Shown: in pieces, positions 53,046 to 64,000 of the stretch
Position numbering within the stretch: the first letter of the stretch is position 1
How the letters are laid out: every line of letters begins with the position of its first letter
Source: Monocercomonoides exilis
Lineage: Eukaryota; Preaxostyla; Oxymonadida; Polymastigidae
Length of the DNA stretch: 64,000 nt
Direction of reading: 5' to 3'
Assembly: GCA_001643675.2 (NCBI GenBank)
Contig: LSRY02000059.1
Span: 129,001 to 193,000 of the forward strand
Made by a program: the position numbers and the translations under genes
The notes under the pieces: generated by a model
The model's database searches: none
What the model saw: only the letters and a program-made list of their open reading frames with translations
What the model was told of the DNA's origin: nothing

Positions 53046-56000
53046 ATGGAACAAAAAGATGAAGATACTAAATCAGTAACTCGTAGTGTATCTTCTGAAT
53101 CTAATGCAGCGACAGCTATATCTGTTGTTAGATTCAATGTTGTTGACGATACGTTTGCTTTAATGGACTTATTTTACTTATTTTGTAGTGTTTACAAAAA
53201 AATATTAGATTATTTTCACTGTTGTACAATTTTCATAGAGTGTGCATTATATATTTTTTATATTCAGAAACATTTATTTTTGAATTTAGGAGCAACAACT
53301 TCCTCAACTTTTTGATATTTCATGGGTTATCTTAACGGCAATTCAACTAATTGGAACAGCTGTCTATTTTCACTCATGGCCATTGGCTAATTCCTTTCGA
53401 AATGGTGTTATTGAATTTTTTGGATATCTCAATTTTTCAGTGTCATGGAGAAGTGATCCTTTCCTTTTGGTGATGAACATTGTCAGTGTACTTATTTGCT
53501 TTTTAACGATTGCAGGTCTTGTTTCAATCACTATTTTTAGAGAAAAGCAATCTCCTGTTGCAGAAGGTCTTTCTAAGACCGTTAATATAACTGGACAATT
53601 TTTAGCACATTGGTTTTATCTGCCACTAGTAAATGTATTTTGTGGAAATTATTTATGTTATGCAACAACAAAAAGTGTTTCAATAACCTGCAAAAATTCT
53701 GAGCGCATTGCGTTAGTCATTGTTGGTACAATTTTTCTTGTTCTAATTTTCTTCTGGGCCCTCATTGTCAGACTGTTCATATTCCATCATGACTGGAAAA
53801 AGGGAAGATACTTTGCCACACAGAGCGGGATTTATTCGGCTGCAATGCTGGTGTTTTCCACGATCGTTGTGATTCTTCATGTCTTTCTGAATGGAAGTCC
53901 CATTATAACTTCAGTGATTAGCTTGGTTATTTCTGGGCTGATGCTTATAATTGTGTGTGTTGGGCAGCCGTACGTGCACTACGCTGGCAATATGCTTTGG
54001 AGCATGGCGTGGGCTGCGGTGTTTGTTTCGTTTGTCGTGTCGCTTCTTTGCGATGTGCTGGGCACGCAAGTCACTTGGATCAATGCTATCATTTGGGTTG
54101 TGTTCGGCGTCGGAGGCGTCGGATTTGCCGCATTGATGGCGCTTGCGTCGATGAAGCGGGCGAAGCTGCTTTGGGCGATGCGTCCAGGGGAAGCGATCCC
54201 AGTTGTGAAGGAGCGGAAGAACGAGATGGTTATTCTGTCGTCCAATTCCTATCTGATGAGCTCTTCACCCATGTCGGGTGCTGCCTCTTCGTCGCTGGGC
54301 AGCATGATCTACCCGAACTACGGGCGCACTCCGCGGGGCATCGCACCAGCTGCCTCTGGAATGACGTATTCTACGCCTCGTGTGGTGGCACCGTCGACGC
54401 TGGCTGCTTCGTCGCCTTCGACTGCTCATCTTCCGCCTACCGCTGCACAGTCGCAATATTCTGCTTTTGGAGCATCACCAGCTGTCTCAACAGGAACAGG
54501 AGATGCTTCAATGAATGCATCTGTTGCATCTTCCAATGCAGCAAGTGGATGTCTGACGCCACAAACATCGGCTGCTGATGCAAATGCGTCAGGCTCTTCT
54601 TCTCCTTCACTCACACCTCCTCCTTCAATTGCTGTCCCACAAACTGTTCCTTTGCTTGCACCTTCATCTTCTGTTGGTAGTATTGGCTCTTCTACTTCTT
54701 CATCATCATCATCTTCTTCTTCTTCTGCTGCTGCTTCTGCTGCTTCTTCTGCATCATCTTCATCTTCGTCAACTTCTACAACAAATATTTCTACTGTTCC
54801 TTCTTCATCATCCTCTTCTTCTTCTCCTTCGAATCAAATTCAGAGTCCATTGAGCAAAACGCTCTCTCCAATGAACCAGTCCTCACATCTGTTTGCCAGT
54901 TCTTCTTTTCTCTCCACCAGCCAATCAACACTGCCACCTGTCAGCGGAGGAGAGCGGTCATTCCAATCGTCACAGACACAAATCCCACCTTTGCGTGTGG
55001 CGACCAGCTCAGCCAAGCTGAAGAGCCCACTCCCAGCCACACAGATAGGCAGCACCAGCCTCAGCCACACGCTCTCCACGTCGTCCACAGGGCAGCTCTC
55101 TTCCCTCGCAAACTCTGACCAAACAGCCGCCGAGCGCAAACCACAGCCAGCCGCGCGCATTCTGCCGAAGATGCGGTCGGTTTCGGCTGTCCAGCGGTCG
55201 ATCCGCTTTATGAGCGACAAGACGCTGCGGAAGGACCAGAACAGCATTGCCCTCTGTGAGAACATCCTGACAGCTGCACAGAAGCGGATGTCTGGCTCAT
55301 CGAGTCTGTGGATCACGATTGCGCTGTTCCACCACTCGTACACACACAACGACGACCACATGGGCGATGCCCTCAGGTCAGCCAAGCAGTGCATCCCGAA
55401 TGTGATTGAGCGCTGGGTCATCTACGCCCTCCTGCACGACATGGAGCGGAAGACAGCGCGATCGCAGTCGACGCCTGGCGGAGTGTCATTAGGAGTGCAG
55501 TTCAAGCTGCAGTTTGCAAAGGGCACGAAGGCACACGAGATGAGCAGGGCGTATCTGAGCCAGGCGTATCTGATGCTGTCGAAGGAGAACTTGGATCTGG
55601 AGAAGATCCAGCTTTTCCTGGAGAAGGCCATCAAGTACGAGCAAGAGGCACATCTGACATTCTCTGCCATGCTGAAGAAGTACCCTTCGTCTGCACAGCT
55701 GCTGCGGGCGTTTGGGGCACTTTTGAGGGACATCTACCGCGACGACGAGACGGCCACGCTGCTGTTCACAGAGGCGAATGCGATCGAAGACGAGTCGCTG
55801 GAGTCGATCGACGAGTCCCACGACAACCGCAGCAGAGCCAGCGGCGGCAGCAAGCTCTCTTCTCTCGCTGGGCGCTCATTGGACATCCGCTCGTCTGCTG
55901 GAGTGAGCATCGGAGGCGCTGGTGGAAGCATCCTCGCGAGAGAGGAGAAGCGGAAGAAGAAGAAGAAGCACACAGGGAGATCGGCCACGCTGATGATTGA

Positions 56001-59000
56001 GGAGTCGAAGAAGAAGCTGTTGCCGTATTTCCTGCCGCTCATTGTGATCTCGATGATTGTGATGATTGCCAGCCTGATTGCATCGTTTGTGCTGGCAATC
56101 GTGAACTTCTCCACATCCACCACGAGCGTCAACGCCATCACCGGAAGCACAGGAATCATCCGTTCTTTCTGCGAAGTGCTGATGAATGCAAAGTATCTTT
56201 CGCTGAGGCGGATGAACGAGTCGGCCACACCGCCAAACCTGGACATGACGAACATCACCTACGTGCAGTCGTATGCTGAACTGTGCACTACGCTTTTGGA
56301 TGTGATGAAGTCGATTTCGACGTCGTTGTGTGATGTGTACGGGCTGACAGACAAAGAGGAGCATTTTGAGCAGTGGGAACAGGATGACATCCCGCAGCTG
56401 TGGCTGGAGGTGCTGCGGAATCCAGTCACATACGTCGATGAAGTGCAGACAATCACACAGTCACACACCAATCTGATCGATCTCGTGACGTCTTCAGCGA
56501 ACATTGCGTATGACTTGGTGGAGTCGTGGGACATGGACGATCCCTCAGTCAACAGCTGGCTCTACTACATGCGAGCCAATGCGCCTGTCACAGGCACAGA
56601 AGCCATCAAGAAGATCGCCATCAACTACTCCATCTCTTCCAAGGAGAATGCTGTGCTGATTGGAGTCATCATCCTCATCATCGGCAGTGTGACACTGATT
56701 GTCCCGCTGATTGCAGTGACTGTGCAGTACTTGATCACATTCCGCATGCTGAAGAAAGGCAGAAACGAGATATTCCTTCAGATCTGCATGTCGCCAAAGG
56801 ACGAGATTCTGCAGCTGAAGAGGCGGCTGGACGAGTCTGAGCACGACGACGACGAAGACACCACACTCAGAGTGGACTCAGTCACAGCCACGACAACCGC
56901 ACACGATGCAGAAGTGACTGAGCGCAGCATCTCTTCTGAGGCAGGGAACGCGAACGGGGCAGAGAACAACACGGAAGAAGAAATCAGCCACTATGTGGAG
57001 ATTGGCGTGAGGGAGCATGCGAAGACTCCGCGTGTGTCGAACATGAACGGTTTCTTTGGTGCCAACCACCGCGACTCGATGGTGATGGGTGGGTCGATGG
57101 TGTCTGTGGTTGGGCAGCCGAGTGAGATGGCCTCTGTGCGCACAATGGACTCCTTCGTGTACAATCCCACCGCTGGCGCCATGAACAGCTTCGGAGAGAC
57201 ACCCCGCCTCGCATTCAGCGACTCACTCGCACTGACACAGATGGCAAATGCATACAGCAGCAGTCAGCTGGACCTCGCTAACGGAGGAATGGGGATGGGC
57301 AGCGGAATAGGAAATGCCGGAACGAGCAACGGAGGAGGCCTCTCGCAGATAACAACAAGTGCATCGATGCCGTTTCTGGGTGTGTCATCTACTCCAAGGA
57401 GCATAGCTGGGCTGGGAATGGGAGGAGGGATGGGCATCCAGCAGCAGTACACATCCACTCCTCGTTCACAAGTGCTGTTTGGAGACATCGGGCTGAGTGG
57501 AATGCCCATCGGCAGCACGCCACGTAGTGTGTCTGGGCTGAGTGCGATGGGCAGGCTGAACGGAATGAGCAGCCAGAGCCAGCTGGGCATGGGGCAGAGA
57601 GGGAGAGTAGGCATCAGCTCGACACAGTCCCTCTTCCAAGACATCACTCCACCAATGACAAACACAATGCAGCTATCGGCACCGATGGACCAGCGGCCGT
57701 TCAGCCAGTCTCTCACTGAGCACTGCCAAGGATACATCCAGCCGCAGATGTCGCAGCCGATGTCGATGCAGGATGCAGCTGTGACAGAGCCATTGAATTT
57801 TGGGATGGGGCAGGAGTACGACACACTCAACAACGCCAACTCGCACAAGGAGTCTGTCAACGAGAGCCTGACAGAGCATTCAAAGTCGATCAGGCAGAGG
57901 CAGCTGGAGGAAGAGCTGCAGAGAGAAAAAGACAAAGAGAACGAAGAGAGAGAAGAGGAGAAAGCAGAACTTGAAGAGAAGATTAGAAAGCTGTCGCTGC
58001 TTCCGTTATCATTCTACGCAAAGGCGATTTTGGGTATTTTAGTCATTGTTGGGTTTGATCTTGGCTTCTACATTGTGACATTCACGTGCCTGCAGTCAAT
58101 CACTCGATACAACAACTCCCAGTTCCTGTCTGGCTATCGCTCTGTGCTGATGAACATCATCGTGATGCTCAGCCTCAACTTGGCTGACAACACAATCGCC
58201 CCTCTGCCGCAGAACAACTTCACCGTCCCCTTTTCGACGAATCCTGTTTGGAACGACCTGACGCATCTGTCGCACAACCACACTGAGATCCAGATGCTGG
58301 TGCAGCGTCTGTACCAGTTCGTGTCCATCCTCAACACGAAGATTCTGATGGGCTCGAAAGCCAACGACCCGGCTGTGCAGACTGGAGACACCCTCATCGA
58401 CCCCCTCGACACTCCGAAGCTGCTCACGGAAGGGTCAGCGGTGGTGTCTCTGATGTACACAGAAGTCGACTGCCTGATGATGAAGCGCGAGACATGCACG
58501 CCAGGCAGACTGTACGGCATCACAGGCAACTTCACTGGACTCGATGCGCTGATGACAAAGTTCGACTTGGCTGTCATCTTTCTGATGAACACCACAAACG
58601 ACCCAGCGCTGATGGACTTCCGCACAGATGAGATTCAAGTGGTCAACTCGCTCATCCAGAATGATCTGCTGGGCGGACTGGCAAAGTTCAGAACAGCCAT
58701 CAAAACGCTGCAGAGTCAAAACATCGACCGGAGTGAGACGATGCTGTACACCTTCTTTGCACTGGCCATTGTGTTTATGATGATCGGGTTCCTCTGCTGT
58801 CTCATTCCAACTAAACAGGATCTGTTTTCAGTGGCAAATTGCACGATGAAGATGGCAGACCTCGACCCAGCAGCTGATGTGGCTGAGCGGACAGGGATGG
58901 GCACAGCCAGTTGGAGAGAGTCGTACACGAGTGACTGCATCCGGATGGACAACGAGCACAAAGAGATTCTGCTGTGGTTGGCGATGGCAGCAGCATCGAT

Positions 59001-59694
59001 CGACAGCGACATCAACGTGAAGAAGCAGACAGACGAGCTGCTGGAGCTGAAGCACAACAACGCAGAGGCGATGGAAGTGCTGAGCTTGTTGAAGAGTGCG
59101 AAGGCCAGCAACAAGCACGACTCAGACTTTGCCGATGAGGCGACGATGAACAGCCGGCTGCACACGCAGCGGAAGGCTGTGGGGAAGACGCTGGGCATTC
59201 TGGTGCGATCGACGCTGTCTGGGCTGAGCGACGAGGAGCATCTGATGCACAAGCACCACATCGTGGGGGCACATCGGAAGGAGCACTACCTCTCCCACTC
59301 AAACTTCATCCGGAAGATCCAATCAGCTGTGCTGCACATCGCATCCGCTGCAAAGTCGAAGAAAGAGCCGATCCCACCGCAGTTTGCGAGGCGGCTGACA
59401 GACATCTACACAGGCTGGCTATCAGAACATGTTGTGCGACTTGACCGCGAGCTGTTTGCGCTTTTGAATGGGAAAGCACCACCGTCAGAGCTGGAGAAGG
59501 AAGTCTCATTGAAGGACTTTGTGATTCCGCACTCTTATTCGCAGTTTCTGGACTCGGACAATGCGAGTCTGCAGGACAAGAGTCTGTTTGAGAAGCTGAT
59601 GAAGTTTCTCGGCTTCACGTCATCGCATGCACTTCACCACGGAATGAAACTGATGAAGCCGACATCAGAAATGGAGCACGACAAAAAGTCTTAA
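53046..59694 (+). CDS. TmcB-like multipass membrane protein with C-terminal hemerythrin-like domain (2182 aa)
   Basis: Exon 1 53046-53189 and exon 2 53290-59694; the 100-bp intron (GTTTAC...GAATTTAG) is phase 0 and restores 'LPQLFDISWVILTAIQLIG'. The N-terminal 300 residues hold several membrane helices. A Ser/Thr-rich linker follows, then TPR-like helices (about 685-885; 'AYLSQAYLMLSKENLDLEKI'), and more membrane helices near 960-987, 1169-1199, 1622-1646 and 1866-1888 framing extracytoplasmic loops. This is the TmcB-like architecture common in metamonads and ciliates. Residues about 1923-2110 look like a hemerythrin: 'RMDNEHKEIL', 'EEHLM', 'HYLSHSNF' (HxxxHxxF) and 'WLSEHVVRLD'. Six of seven iron ligands are accounted for; the first His of the HFxxEE motif is not. 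No cyclase domain is present. It may be a membrane sensor of O2, NO or iron. Confidence 0.8.
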
Positions 59695-60367
59695 CGTGCA
59701 TTTGTTTCTGTGAAATTTCTTCTGTATTTCATGTTTATTTAGCTCAGTATTTGTTTGTATCTTTTTTTTATGTTTTTAGTTTTTATTTCTTTGTTTCCAC
59801 TATTTTGTGGATTGCAAATATGTTTTTAAAATTTGTTATGAAAGTCACAATCTCTAACATCTCTCTGCTATTCTTTTGAAACCTCTTAATGTAAATTTAT
59901 TTTATTCTTTTTGGAACCTCCATGTATTTTATCACATATGTTTATTTATCGTATGTATTCCTTTTTACCTTTGTTTTGCTTTGCTTGAAGATCTTATGCT
60001 TATTCCTTGTGTGGACTTTTATTATAGATAAAACGTTATTTTATCATCTCAGGCTTTATTTTTAGAATTTTTAAACACAATATGTATTTTTTCTAAAGTC
60101 AGAATTAAATCTCAAATGTTCATTTTTTTCAAGATTATTATTTCGAACTCTTCAATAGTATTTCAGATAAAATGAAATTATGATGAAAAAATAAAAAAGA
60201 ATTTGTTTAATTCAACAGATAATATCTTGCTAATAACATTTTCAATTTATTTTCAATAAAATGCTTACAGCCAATAAAAAAAAATTTGATATACAAACAT
60301 AAACCACATTTGCAAAGATTGAAGAATAAAACATAATATCATAGAATAAGTGCACAGCAATCCCCTT
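59695..60367. other. AT-rich intergenic region between convergent genes
   Basis: 3' flanks of the TmcB-like gene and of the GILT gene, which point toward each other. T-rich and A-rich runs only; no repeat or ORF that I can support. Confidence 0.55.
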
Positions 60368-61362
60368 TTAAATCTTTCTTTTGCATGACGATGGCAGCTC
60401 TCCTTTGTAGTGCTGACACAGAACTTTGGTTAAGTCCTTTTCGCATGCTTCTTGTATTTCATCTGAGAAGCACAAATAAACTTGAAAAATAAAAAACGTT
60501 CAAACCTGAATGCTCTCCATTGATCACAAACCATGGAACATACTACGACAAAAAAATAAAATTGATATTTACAGCATTTTGAAAGAAATGAAAAAAATAA
60601 CGATAAAAAAATACTTTATGAGGAGGATTGAGATTCTCGGTAAGTAATCCAATTTCATGCATAAGAGAATTTCCTTCTTTACCTTTGACGCATTCACTCA
60701 CTCTTTTGAGTGGAACTGGAAATTTTGTTTTTGCCACACAAGCTTCAGCACTTGCGTATGGATCTTTTGCAGATTCCTGAAGGTATTCGAATAATTAAAA
60801 AAATTTATTAAAATGTATGCACACAATGCATTCAATAAGAGGAAAGTAGTCTTTTATCGAGTTATTCGTCAAATAAATAGCGCAAGCTTCAAACATGTTA
60901 ACATCGCATTCTCTTTGCCCTTCAGAAAAATATATTAAAATTTTAAATCTATCAAACAAAAAATATTGCAATACCATGTTGGCAAGAAAAAACCCAATGA
61001 GTGCCATTGCTGATTCAAAAGAAATTATACTCGAATATAATATTTTAAAAATATGAAAAATCAAACAAAGTTTGATGAGCATTTCCATATGGAAGCAAAG
61101 TTAACGACATCATTTTCAGCGCATCTGTCTTGTAAACTTTTGATAATTGTTGTTTGAATACTTTCTAAGGAAAGAAAGTGCATATACAAGCAAATATACA
61201 ATAAAAAATATTCTCCAAACGATACAATCAGGGCAAAGGCTAAATCAAAATTAGCATTGAAAATAAAAGCTTACTGTTCACAAACCTTTCAGATGCGAGC
61301 AAAACGTCAACTTTCTGCTCTGCATTTCCCAAAGCTATTAATGCAAAAAAACCAAACAGCAT
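60368..61362 (-). CDS. GILT-family thiol reductase (eight exons, 205 aa)
   Basis: Exons on the minus strand: 61286-61362, 61221-61239, 61067-61164, 60975-61009, 60825-60919, 60615-60776, 60506-60542 and 60368-60462. All seven introns are GT-AG and all joins keep frame. The protein has a signal peptide (MLFGFFALIALGNA), the redox site in 'SESLCPDCIKVFKQQL' (Cys28/Cys31), 'LLPYGNAH', and the full GILT signature CQHG-x2-EC-x2-N-x4-C from Cys74. It also has 'NPPHKYVPWFVINGEH' and the C-terminal 'LCQHYKGELPSSC'. GILT enzymes reduce disulfides at acid pH in lysosomes; in a phagotrophic protist this would aid digestion of engulfed protein. The 19-nt exon 2 carries the active site. The start lies 225 bp from the divergent DUF2009 gene. 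Confidence 0.92.
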
Positions 61363-61587
61363 CAAATTTCTTTCTCAAATTATTACTACGGTACCTGATC
61401 TTAGAAGATCAATTAATTGGCTTTTGCGTTTCGTGAAAGCACAAGAGTATTTTTTTCCAATATGATCAAACAAATGAATGGTGTAGGAGTATTTTCTCTC
61501 GAACCGAAAAAAGCAGAACAGTTTGTAACTGGAAAACAAAATTGATTCATTTTGCAATTCTTGAATCGCGTATTTTGATGTTAATTT

Positions 61588-64000
61588 ATGGCTTATGTTT
61601 TGTGTATTAGCCCTGTAGCTGTATATCATTCTGACCAATCAAAAGAAGGTTGGCATTTATTTCCCTATGTTATTTAAAAGTTAATTGTTCTCTTTTGTGA
61701 CTTTGATACGATTTAGAAATAAAATTTGAACTTTGCGTCGAATGTGAAGATCATCCATCAATGATTTTCTGTGAAACATGTGGAGGTTTGTGTGAAATTA
61801 CATTTTTGGAACAAATTATAGTTGTTTATCCTTTTTTTGAAATTTCAAGATGCATTTTGCCAAGAATGCTTCCAAGCATTTCACAAAAGAGGAGGAAGAA
61901 AAAATCATAGGACCCATGACATTAAACAAAAACTTCCATCGATTCTTCAACGACATCACGAAGGCTCAGAAGACGAAAATGATGATGCAATTGGTACAAT
62001 TATGCCTGCTCATCCCGTTGAACAGGTCACGCCGTCACCATTTGCTGATGCTTCTGCGTCTCTCTCAACACCGGCACTATCTGTTGTTTCACCTTCAACG
62101 ACATATACGCAATTGGGAGTTTCACAAATGAAATCCTGGAGAGAAAGGGCTGAGTGGATTCCACTTCGTTTGACTCCAACTGAGCAACGAGATTTGCTGC
62201 TTGTTGAATGTGCATTGAATGTGTCTGAGTATACCGAAAAGATTGACATTCAGTCATACCAATCCACGCCATTTAAGAGAATGATGAAGCAATTGACTGA
62301 GCTATGCTCTCTCGTTGCAGGTCTTGCCGTTGCAAAGGATTATCGACAAGGCGAGTTGCTTGTGAAGGACAAAGCCTTTAAACATTATCCAACATTTTTC
62401 CAGCATATGTTTGAAGGTGTGTATTAATGAATTCTCTGGCCTTTTTCTTCATTATTTTTTTTTTTTGAATTATTTTCAAAAATTATTCAAAATTAATAAA
62501 ATTCAATGAATTTTTTGTTTCAATACTCTTTTTCTTCCACAGTTGCGCGTAGGTACAAGATCACCAACCCAGAAAAGATGCGCACGTCGTATGGGAAGCT
62601 GATGTATGCGCTGATGGACTCTCAATGGTCAGACATTCTGGCTGAGATGGGCATGGCGTGTGTGGTTCCCATCAGAACAGTTGTGCTGTTCATTGCAGAG
62701 AGAGACGGTGCCACAAAGCTGACAGCCAGAGAGCGTGAATACGAATGGAGCAAGCAGAAAGAGCTTGAAGCAGCGATGGAAGCAAAGGACGAGGCGAAAT
62801 ATGACTCTCGAATGGGAAGAGGAGAATTCGAAAAGAACGCACCGTCCATCAGAGGTGGAAGGAAACCTATCCATTTGTTGGATGAGTTGTTGGACGATCC
62901 GCTTTTGAATGTGGCCACAAGAGAGATCTTTTCAGAGGGCAAAGAGAGGGAAATTGTGCAGCGGGAGATCAGAGAGAAGGAAAAGGCTATCAAAATACTC
63001 TGCAGCAGATACAGCCGAACAGCAGAAGACATCAAAATGTGGGAAGAGGAGCGAGAGACAAGGAAGGCAGGGTGCTCTTCTGAGCAGCTCGAATACGAAG
63101 AGAGGGAGCTGAATGAGATGCGCAAAAGGGAGGCGATGAGGCAAAAGAACGGAGACGAAATGGAGTTGGATGAAGATCCTTCTCCACTCGACTCACAGAT
63201 GAGCTCATCCTCCTCTTTATCATCATCATCTTCTTCTTCTTCTTCTGCCTCTTCTGCCTCTTCTTCACTTCGCCCAGTGTCAGAAGACGATGTGCGGCTG
63301 ATCATCTACTCCTTTGCAGACAATCAGTCATTCCTCCGATACAACTCATTGCCCTGTCAGAAGATGCTTGACTATCTCCATCGCTACTTCCACCCGTCGC
63401 CCAGCGGCAGAAGCGAGGCAGAGAAAGAGGCACTGCACATCAGCGACGACAGCGACAGAGGGAAAAGGGAAGGTAGAGGCAGAGGAGAGGATGAAGAATC
63501 CTCTGACGATGAAGACGAAGAAGGGTCGAAATACAATCTGCGTGGGAGAGAGTCGTTTGTGAAGCAGAGCAACTACTCGCCGTGGATGGCGTCGTGGATG
63601 GCTGACAGGCCTCCTTCACCCGAAGAGCGCCTGGTGGCTGCACCTGCCAACACGTGGCAGGCCAAAAGCAACTTGTCCATCTCTTCAGGGATTGGAGGTG
63701 CAAGACTGACTCATTCGCATCATGTGCAATACAAGTGTGATTCCTTTGTTTTTATTATTATTAATAATCCTATTAATTTCATTTGTTATATTTCTTTAAT
63801 ACAAATTTATGTGTTCATCCTCTTTTCTTCCCCCTTTTCTTCCCCCTTTTCTTCAATATTATCAAAATTCGTAGGTATGTTGAGCAAACACTCATATTGT
63901 GGCGTGAGATCGTCCAGGACTTCTTCAAGCTGTGGAGTCTGGCTGAGCAGGATCTGGTGGCCAAAGGGAACTACTACCGCCTGAGAGACACAGGGCAAGG
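61588..64000 (+). CDS. B-box zinc finger protein of the DUF2009 (UPF0652) family, 3' truncated by window end
   Basis: Exons 61588-61648, 61717-61785, 61850-62416, 62543-63734 and 63875 to the end. Introns begin GTTGGC, GTTTGT, GTGTGT and GTGTGA and all preserve frame. The N-terminus is a B-box-like zinc-binding motif: 'CVECEDHPSMIFCETCGD' then 'AFCQECFQAFHKRG' and two more His. The DUF2009 core follows: 'FEVARRYKITNPEKMR', 'YGKLMYALMDSQ', 'QREIREKEKAIKIL', 'SISSGIGGARLTHSHHVQYK', 'QTLILWREIVQDFFKLW' and 'YRLRDTGQG' at the window edge. Family function is unknown; plant, fungal and amoebal members share the same blocks. Compared with plant members there is a long Glu/Ser-rich insert (about 62720-63280) and an acidic linker. 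The first exon is the least certain. Confidence 0.85.

Overview
The window is nuclear DNA of a eukaryotic microbe. Intergenic DNA is very AT-rich, genes are interrupted by short spliceosomal introns (about 49 to 150 bp), and one gene is a Pol III tRNA. The protein set points to an anaerobic flagellate, most probably an oxymonad-like metamonad (Preaxostyla, in the style of Monocercomonoides or Blattamonas): two giant beta-helix receptors with a membrane anchor and kinase-like tail, a TmcB-like multipass protein, and a TTC12-like dynein-assembly factor. This is inference from family content; no rRNA or other marker is present. TAA, TAG and TGA all act as stops.

Layout. 1-6 kb: the 3' end of an unknown gene, a two-exon TPR/armadillo gene (TTC12-like), a decayed Merlin/ISXO2-type transposase, and a 396-bp MITE with 109-bp terminal inverted repeats. 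About 6.07-19.33 kb and 37.4-50.65 kb: the two arms of a roughly 13.2-kb inverted segmental duplication, each carrying one giant gene (4046 and 4041 aa) pointing inward. 19.3-37.4 kb is a unique spacer: an EDRF1-like gene, a small secreted Cys-motif protein, degenerate coding remnants, a repeat-rich AT desert, tRNA-Phe(GAA), an SPX/DASS phosphate transporter and a Nop6-like RRM protein. 51-64 kb: a two-thioredoxin PDI with ERp29-type C-terminus, a 2182-aa TmcB-like protein ending in a hemerythrin-like domain, an eight-exon GILT thiol reductase, and the 5' part of a B-box/DUF2009 (UPF0652) gene running off the end.

Gene relations. There are no operons. Close divergent pairs (PDI/TmcB-like and GILT/DUF2009) may share promoter regions. 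PDI, GILT, the small secreted protein and the giant receptors all enter the secretory pathway. I derived twenty introns by hand from phase and family fit. Nineteen have T at donor position +4 (consensus GTNTG). Exon joins are inference but are reading-frame consistent throughout.

Most notable: the inverted duplication, whose GC-rich core is almost identical between arms while the transmembrane segment is sharply diverged; the TmcB-hemerythrin fusion; and the twin CX3C motif in a signal-peptide protein.
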